NCBI GenBank assembly: GCA_007131065.1
Contig: SLRF01000016.1
Location: 1 to 8,315 of the forward strand
DNA: 8,315 nt
DNA from: Candidatus Saccharimonadota bacterium
GTDB lineage: Bacteria; Patescibacteriota; Saccharimonadia; QS-5-54-17
Reading direction: 5' to 3'
In this document: piece by piece, positions 5,303-8,315 of the stretch
Numbering within the stretch: position 1 is the first letter of the stretch
How the letters are laid out: each line of letters opens with the position of its first letter
Notes under the pieces: generated by a model
Seen by the model: the letters and a program-made list of their open reading frames with translations, nothing else
What the model was told of the DNA's origin: nothing
Database searches by the model: none
Position numbers and translations under genes: made by a program

Positions 5303-6078
5303 TCAGGCGCTGGAGATAAGTCGAAAAATTCTTCCAGAGTTGGTTTGCCCTGCGCATGAAGCTCTTCGGCCAGTTCACGGCCTACGTAGCGGAAGTGCCA
5401 GGGTTCGTACTGGTAGCCTACAATATCCTCGGTGTTTTCCTGGTAGCGAAGGATGAAGCCGTAACGGTACGCATTTTCAATCAACCACTCTCCTTCTGGC
5501 AGGTCGGCGAAACAGGCTTGGAATGAACATTCGCCGTCGGGGCGTACGAAGTCTACGGCCAGGCCGGTCTGGTGCTCGCTGTGGCGCGGGCGGGCGCTAA
5601 AGCGGTCGGCCTCTTCTTCTCCATGTTGCTCGACATAATTATTGTAAATCCCGCGTTGGTAGCTTTCGGACCTATAGCCGCTACCCAGAGCGATATTCAA
5701 TCCTTCCTCTTCGGCTTCGCGAACAAGCTGTTCTAAATCGTTCGTGATGCGGGCGTCGACCAGCATGTTTTCCGCATCCCTTGGCCCGTACAGAGGAATA
5801 TCCGGATTTACTAGTTCTTCGGGTGTATATCCAGGCTGTAGCGGCCGCTGTTTGTTAGTAATTACCCAGATGCTACTTGAGTCATCTATGGAATGCTGGC
5901 TTCGGTCGAATTCTTCTATTTCGCTGTCACTAGTTTGCTCTTTCGGCTCCTCCTCGATGGAGTTCATGATAAGAAACCATACCCCAATAAGGCCGGCAAA
6001 GACTATCAATATAGCAACCACAATAGGTAACTTCGATGATTTTGAAGATTGCTTTGGTGTTTTAGCGGGTCGGGACAT
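5290..6078 (-). CDS. Membrane-anchored VanY-type D-alanyl-D-alanine carboxypeptidase (peptidase M15B)
   Basis: A 262-aa protein from ATG 6076-6078. An upstream in-frame ATG at 6171 falls inside a terminator hairpin and would put a second hydrophobic stretch in front, so I reject it. A basic N-terminus (SRPAKTPKQSSKSSK) precedes one membrane anchor (about 17-40), an acidic linker and the M15 domain: SGYRS (133-137), SEHQTGLAVD (167-176) with Zn ligands H169 and D176, and EPWHFRYVG with catalytic-type E225 and Zn ligand H228. All expected catalytic residues are present. The enzyme trims the terminal D-Ala from peptidoglycan stem peptides outside the membrane. No vanS/R or vanHAX genes are nearby, so housekeeping wall trimming is likelier than glycopeptide resistance. 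It overlaps the voltage-sensor-like gene by 13 bp at its 3' end. Confidence 0.92.
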   Translation of the reverse strand: MSRPAKTPKQSSKSSKLPIVVAILIVFAGLIGVWFLIMNSIEEEPKEQTSDSEIEEFDRSQHSIDDSSSIWVITNKQRPLQPGYTPEELVNPDIPLYGPRDAENMLVDARITNDLEQLVREAEEEGLNIALGSGYRSESYQRGIYNNYVEQHGEEEADRFSARPRHSEHQTGLAVDFVRPDGECSFQACFADLPEGEWLIENAYRYGFILRYQENTEDIVGYQYEPWHFRYVGRELAEELHAQGKPTLEEFFDLSPAPDYEG

Positions 6079-6087
6079 AAGTCTTAG

Positions 6088-6093
6088 GGTATA
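6088..6093 (-). promoter_or_regulatory. -10-like box of the VanY-type gene
   Basis: TATACC on the minus strand ends 9 nt before ATG 6078, again leaving almost no leader. A TTGCCC lies 15 bp further upstream, a spacing shorter than ideal. There is no Shine-Dalgarno. Confidence 0.35.
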
Positions 6094-6125
6094 GGTTTGT
6101 GCAGAAACGGGCAATAGCATAAGCA

Positions 6126-6154
6126 TTGACAGGGAATGAAAAATAATGTATAAA
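6126..6154 (+). promoter_or_regulatory. Strong promoter upstream of the 177-aa membrane protein
   Basis: A perfect TTGACA (6126-6131) and TATAAA (6149-6154) are separated by 17 bp. Transcription should begin near 6161, directly before the terminator hairpin at 6163. It is the only convincing plus-strand promoter in front of the gene at 6327, which would give a leader of about 165 nt. Confidence 0.75.
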
Positions 6155-6162
6155 TTCAAAGG

Positions 6163-6192
6163 TCCACGCATCTTTAGCGTGGATGTTTTTTT
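6163..6192 (+). terminator. Intrinsic terminator right after the transcription start (possible attenuator)
   Basis: A 7-bp perfect stem, TCCACGC (6163-6169) with GCGTGGA (6177-6183), has a 7-nt loop (ATCTTTA), then TG and seven T residues (6186-6192). It is oriented for plus-strand transcripts. No plus-strand gene precedes it; the upstream VanY gene runs the other way. It would therefore stop RNA from the promoter at 6126-6154 after about 30 nt unless read through. The loop ATCTTT can pair with AAAGAT at 6204-6209, a possible antiterminating contact. Confidence 0.7.
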
Positions 6193-6195
6193 GAC

Positions 6196-6210
6196 AATAG
6201 AGCAAAGATA
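6196..6210 (+). repeat. 15-bp inverted repeat, left copy
   Basis: AATAGAGCAAAGATA is perfectly inverted at 6946-6960. The two copies enclose the leader, the 177-aa gene and its 3' hairpin (765 bp in all). In RNA the two ends could pair into a panhandle. Confidence 0.75.
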
Positions 6211-6214
6211 TTTA

Positions 6215-6310
6215 CCTGAAGGGAGCTGAGTGGTTTATAGGCAAGCCAGTCGACTCTCTTCAGGCATGATCGAACAGAGAGTTCCGTAGTCGATTCTGGG
6301 TATTCCCAGA
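6215..6310 (+). promoter_or_regulatory. Structured 5' leader of the 177-aa gene
   Basis: An 11-bp stem, CCTGAAGGGAG (6215-6225) with CTCTCTTCAGG (6254-6264, one G-U), encloses a second hairpin TGGTTT/AAGCCA (6231-6236, 6243-6248). After a linker comes a third hairpin TCTGGG/CCCAGA (6295-6300, 6305-6310) with a TATT loop. The Shine-Dalgarno AGAAAGG (6312-6318) follows, 8 nt before ATG 6327. I match it to no riboswitch class I know. It could be a cis-regulatory RNA or a stability element. Confidence 0.5.
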
Positions 6311-6326
6311 CAGAAAGGTAGTAAGG

Positions 6327-6860
6327 ATGCACGTTAGTGACCTTCCTAGTAACCCACTGTGGCTACTGTTTACCGATAGCAGTCACATCGCAGGTCTCTT
6401 AGCCTTCGGCTTGTTTCTAATCGCTTTGAGTGCGGTGTGGGACAGAGACAAGAACATGATTGTCGCCACGGGGTACTTCCTGGGCGGATTGTTCGCGGTG
6501 TTAGCTGCCTACGAACTATCAACCAGCAGTACGTGGATCGCTGTAGGATTTTTGTCACTGGCAGCTGTTTTGATGTGGCTGACAATGGCGACGCTAGCTT
6601 ACGTAATGGTGCGGGCGACTGCCAACCACAACGTCGCTACGATGTTGTTGTCTGGATTCATGACGCTCTCTGCCCTGGCGTTAGCACTGGAGCTAACCTG
6701 GACCACCCCAACGGTCGCAGATCTAGCCAACCTATTCTGGTGGCTGACGACAGTGGTCGGCGCATTCCTGCTTGTCGGCATCATCAATAACCGTTTTCGC
6801 GGTTCTGCGGGTAACGACAATTCGGGTGTATCGACCGAACACACTAACGGGCCTAACTGA
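6327..6860 (+). CDS. Five-helix membrane protein of unknown function (177 aa)
   Basis: I do not recognise a family. Five hydrophobic helices are visible at about 19-38, 44-63, 69-95, 103-122 and 133-153. A polar tail follows (NNRFRGSAGNDNSGVSTEH), rich in Asn, Ser and Gly. No catalytic motif is visible; charges between helices are few (DRDK at 39-42). The start is supported by AGAAAGG 8 nt upstream. It is a single-gene unit with its own strong promoter, attenuator-like terminator, structured leader and 14-bp 3' hairpin, all within a 15-bp inverted repeat. Its base and codon use look less AT-rich than comEC or the transposase, which could mean high expression or transfer. The similar gene at 4360 suggests that both belong to a class of abundant small membrane proteins. 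Confidence 0.82.
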   Translation: MHVSDLPSNPLWLLFTDSSHIAGLLAFGLFLIALSAVWDRDKNMIVATGYFLGGLFAVLAAYELSTSSTWIAVGFLSLAAVLMWLTMATLAYVMVRATANHNVATMLLSGFMTLSALALALELTWTTPTVADLANLFWWLTTVVGAFLLVGIINNRFRGSAGNDNSGVSTEHTNGPN

Positions 6861-6874
6861 CCTTGATTCTGCTT

Positions 6875-6921
6875 CGGAGCGGACGGAACGGGTGAAACAA
6901 TCCGAACTTCCGTCCGCTCCG
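6875..6921 (+). terminator. 14-bp perfect hairpin after the 177-aa gene
   Basis: CGGAGCGGACGGAA (6875-6888) pairs perfectly with TTCCGTCCGCTCCG (6908-6921), leaving a 19-nt loop in which CGG/CCG can also pair. It starts 15 bp after the TGA. No T-run follows directly; the nearest is T6 at 6959-6964, just after the right 15-bp repeat. It may be an RNA 3' stabiliser or a barrier between this gene and the convergent LOG gene. Confidence 0.55.
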
Positions 6922-6945
6922 GGCAGCGCGACTCTAACTTCGATC

Positions 6946-6960
6946 TATCTTTGCTCTATT
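6946..6960 (-). repeat. 15-bp inverted repeat, right copy
   Basis: TATCTTTGCTCTATT is the exact reverse complement of 6196-6210 and runs into a T6 tract (6959-6964). In a transcript, pairing with the left copy followed by the U-run would resemble a terminator stem with a 735-nt loop. Confidence 0.75.
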
Positions 6961-6987
6961 TTTTCTTTGTGATTTATAAATTCGGTT

Positions 6988-7689
6988 CTAACTGCGTGAT
7001 TCCGTGGCCGATATGATACTTATTATTTCGTCAAAATCGTCGGTCAAAGTGTATAGCTCGGTGTCTTCGGGGCTGATAGTATGGTTCTCCTCCTTCAAAG
7101 TGGTTCCTATGTAATCCAGAAGTGGCTGCCAGAAGTCCTTGCCAACCAGGATGATAGGAATAGGCCTGATTTTACCGGTCTGTTTAAGGGTGAGGATTTC
7201 AAAGAATTCGTCCATGGTGCCGAACCCTCCGGGGAAGTATACGTATGCCCGAGCTGCAAAAGCCAAGGCGACTTTACGGGAGAAGAAGTAATAAAAATCG
7301 CTGGCGTGTTTGACGTACTGGTTGGTAACGTGTTCATACGGCAACTCTATAGTCATCCCCAAGGATCCTCCACGGGCGTCGTAGGCTCCTTGATTAGCGG
7401 CCTTCATAATACCGCCACCACCGCCACTGACAATGGTGATGTTTAGCTCATCGGCTATACGGTGTGATAGATCCCGGGCCATTTTGTAGTAGCGGTTGCC
7501 CTCCTCGAATCTGGCTGAACCGAAAAAAGCTACAGTATCAGGGTGTTGTTGGATGAGCTCGAAGCCTTGTCGGAAATCGGCATTGATTCGCTCCATACGG
7601 GCTTTCATTTCGGTTTTGCCGAGTGCACGGGCGTGTTTAGCCTCTTCTTCGGCTACTAAATTCAGGGGTGATTTCTTCTTAAACTGCAT
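6988..7689 (-). CDS. LOG-family Rossmann-fold nucleotide phosphoribohydrolase (TIGR00730-like)
   Basis: A 233-aa protein with the lysine-decarboxylase-like/LOG fold. An extra basic N-terminal helix (about 1-45) precedes TVAFFGSARF (52-61), the glycine-rich SGGGGGIMKAANQGA (88-102), SRKVALAFAARAYVYF (137-152) and the defining PGGxGTxxE motif in PGGFGTMDEFFE (153-164, E161). These enzymes split nucleoside 5'-monophosphates into base and ribose 5-phosphate; plant and some bacterial members release cytokinins. In most bacteria the true substrate is unknown, and nucleotide salvage is plausible in a reduced genome. The start has only a weak AAGG about 8 nt upstream but fits the family's length. The gene diverges from the P-type ATPase and converges on the 177-aa gene. 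Confidence 0.93.
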   Translation of the reverse strand: MQFKKKSPLNLVAEEEAKHARALGKTEMKARMERINADFRQGFELIQQHPDTVAFFGSARFEEGNRYYKMARDLSHRIADELNITIVSGGGGGIMKAANQGAYDARGGSLGMTIELPYEHVTNQYVKHASDFYYFFSRKVALAFAARAYVYFPGGFGTMDEFFEILTLKQTGKIRPIPIILVGKDFWQPLLDYIGTTLKEENHTISPEDTELYTLTDDFDEIISIISATESRS

Positions 7690-7726
7690 GGTTTGCCTTG
7701 TCTGGTGTTTTTATTGTTATTTCTGT

Positions 7727-7793
7727 TCTAACTATTTTTATCCTAGCAGTATTTGCCGGTCAATAAAATAAAGATAGTTCTACATTAGTTAGA
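7727..7793. promoter_or_regulatory. Nested inverted repeats in the LOG/ATPase divergent promoter region
   Basis: AACTATTTTTAT (7730-7741) is inverted, with one mismatch, at 7768-7779 (ATAAAGATAGTT). TCTAACTA (7727-7734) is exactly inverted at 7786-7793 (TAGTTAGA). The sites cover the LOG -10 and the ATPase -35, where a shared regulator could act. The AT-rich composition raises the odds of chance. Confidence 0.3.
7735..7763 (-). promoter_or_regulatory. Probable promoter of the LOG gene
   Basis: On the minus strand TTGACC (7758-7763) and TAAAAA (7735-7740) are 17 bp apart. The start would be near 7728, giving a leader of about 39 nt. The -10 is weak (4 of 6) and overlaps the left arm of the dyad at 7730-7741. 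Confidence 0.5.
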
Positions 7794-7818
7794 CAGCATA
7801 AGCGATTTGTCATACACT
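7790..7818 (+). promoter_or_regulatory. Probable promoter of the P-type ATPase gene
   Basis: TAGACA (7790-7795, 5 of 6) and TACACT (7813-7818, 4 of 6) are 17 bp apart. The start would be near 7825, leaving a leader of about 23 nt before GTG 7848. Confidence 0.4.
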
Positions 7819-7847
7819 CGTGGTAGTAATTGCTACAAAGAAAATTA

Positions 7848-8315
7848 GTGAAAGACCCTAAAAGCGTGCACGAATTTTATAAAAAAACAGTAGAGGATAC
7901 ATATAAAGAGCTGGGGACAAGCCCAGACGGTCTTACCGGCGCTGAAGCAGAAGCGAAGCTTAATGAGTATGGACCGAACGCTGTCAAAGTAGCGCGTGAA
8001 TCACTGTGGAGTCGTATATTTGAGCCGTTCCGAAGTATCTTCATGCTTATATTAGGTATTGCGGCGATAATCAGCCTGATAATGGACGAGAAGTTGGACG
8101 CAATCATAATCCTGGTGATTATTGCGATTACAGTATGTATATATTACGTGCAACGTTTTTCGGCAGATAGAGTACTTAGGGCACTAGAGAGTACTGACAA
8201 GCAGATGATTCGCGTACAGCGCGACGGCGAAGAGATCAGCATAGATTCCGAAGAGTTGGTGCCGGGAGATGTCATAGCGCTGGATGAAGGAGAAAAGGTT
8301 CCGGCCGATTTAAGA
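7848..8315 (+). CDS. P-type cation-transporting ATPase, N-terminal part (cut by window end)
   Basis: I translated 156 residues from a GTG start, open to the window edge. The cation-ATPase N-domain is clear: VHEFYKKTVEDTYKELGTS, then GLTGAEAEAKLNEYGPN (28-44, the usual YGPN). Membrane helices follow at about 63-79 and 84-102. The actuator domain starts after them, with VQRDGEEISIDSEELVPGDVIALDEGEKVPADLR (123-156) carrying the conserved PGD and G(E)xxPAD motifs. This is a P2-type pump (Ca2+, or Na+/K+-like); the ion cannot be told because the selectivity helices and the DKTGT phosphorylation site lie outside. The start could be GTG 7848 or the in-frame GTG 7866. I chose the first because the second begins within the conserved domain edge; both lack a strong Shine-Dalgarno. 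Confidence 0.92.
   Translation, partial: MKDPKSVHEFYKKTVEDTYKELGTSPDGLTGAEAEAKLNEYGPNAVKVARESLWSRIFEPFRSIFMLILGIAAIISLIMDEKLDAIIILVIIAITVCIYYVQRFSADRVLRALESTDKQMIRVQRDGEEISIDSEELVPGDVIALDEGEKVPADLR

Noticed and set aside
5290..6078. Glycopeptide-resistance (van) locus
   Set aside because: Only the VanY-type peptidase is present; no VanS/VanR, VanH, VanA-type ligase or VanX genes are nearby.
6079..6171. Upstream in-frame ATG of the VanY-type gene adding 31 residues
   Set aside because: The codon falls inside the plus-strand terminator hairpin and upstream of a -10-like box; the shorter form gives a normal basic N-terminus followed by a single anchor.
6191..6196. Second TTGACA just after the T-run, as the promoter of the 177-aa gene
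   Set aside because: No -10-like hexamer lies 16-18 bp downstream (the sequence there is ACCTGA); the pair at 6126-6154 is far better.
6215..6310. A tRNA-like gene, suggested by GCTGAGTGGTTTATAGGC, which resembles a Ser/Leu tRNA D-arm
   Set aside because: No anticodon arm with a 7-base loop, no proper T-arm (GTTCGANTC) and no acceptor pairing at the right distance could be built; the segment folds better as simple nested hairpins.
6985..7733. Direct repeat GTTCTAACT on both sides of the LOG gene (6985-6993 and 7725-7733)
   Set aside because: Nine bases in an AT-rich setting is within chance, and nothing else suggests that the LOG gene is a mobile insertion.
1..8315. CRISPR array, phage genes, toxin-antitoxin pair or rRNA
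   Set aside because: I saw no regularly spaced direct repeats, no structural phage or toxin-antitoxin motifs and no rRNA sequence.

Overview
The window looks like chromosomal DNA of a small-genome bacterium, most plausibly a member of the Patescibacteria (CPR), perhaps a Saccharibacteria relative. This rests on gene content and is not proven. The clues are a ComEC channel without its usual metallo-beta-lactamase domain, beside a secreted HNH nuclease and a secreted lamin-tail-domain protein; solitary cell-envelope genes; many small membrane proteins; and very short spacers. TGA ends at least two genes (at 1934-1936 and 6858-6860), so the Gly-TGA code of Gracilibacteria/Absconditabacteria does not apply.

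Left part (1-2700, minus strand): a three-gene run reads leftward. It encodes a membrane-anchored extracellular HNH nuclease, then ComEC (overlapping the nuclease gene by 11 bp), then a secreted lamin-tail-domain protein cut by the window edge. Together they look like a DNA-uptake module in which the HNH enzyme may replace ComEC's missing nuclease domain.

Middle (2800-4220, plus strand): an intact REP-associated tyrosine transposase (RAYT) gene lies between two 25-bp near-palindromes that are inverted copies of each other. Next comes a small monotopic sugar transferase (phosphoglycosyl transferase).

Right-middle (4220-6990): two small multi-pass membrane proteins of unknown function (107 and 177 aa) each form their own transcription unit, with a near-consensus sigma-70-type promoter, a structured leader of 100 nt or more, a good Shine-Dalgarno and a long 3' hairpin. 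Between them are a stand-alone voltage-sensor-like domain (147 aa, five arginines at every third position in S4, no pore) and, convergently, a membrane-anchored VanY-type D,D-carboxypeptidase. The 177-aa gene lies inside a perfect 15-bp inverted repeat, and its promoter is followed at once by an intrinsic terminator, which suggests attenuation.

Right end (6988-8315): a LOG-family phosphoribohydrolase on the minus strand diverges from the start of a P-type cation ATPase (first 156 residues only). Paired dyads lie in the shared promoter region.

A recurring signal is that several genes (HNH nuclease, RAYT, sugar transferase, voltage sensor, VanY) have a -10-like hexamer ending only 6-11 nt before the start codon and no Shine-Dalgarno. 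Leaderless or nearly leaderless mRNAs are therefore likely, in contrast with the two long-leader membrane-protein genes. No stretch above 300 bases is left without a gene; the largest spacer is 6079-6326, which is full of regulatory structure.
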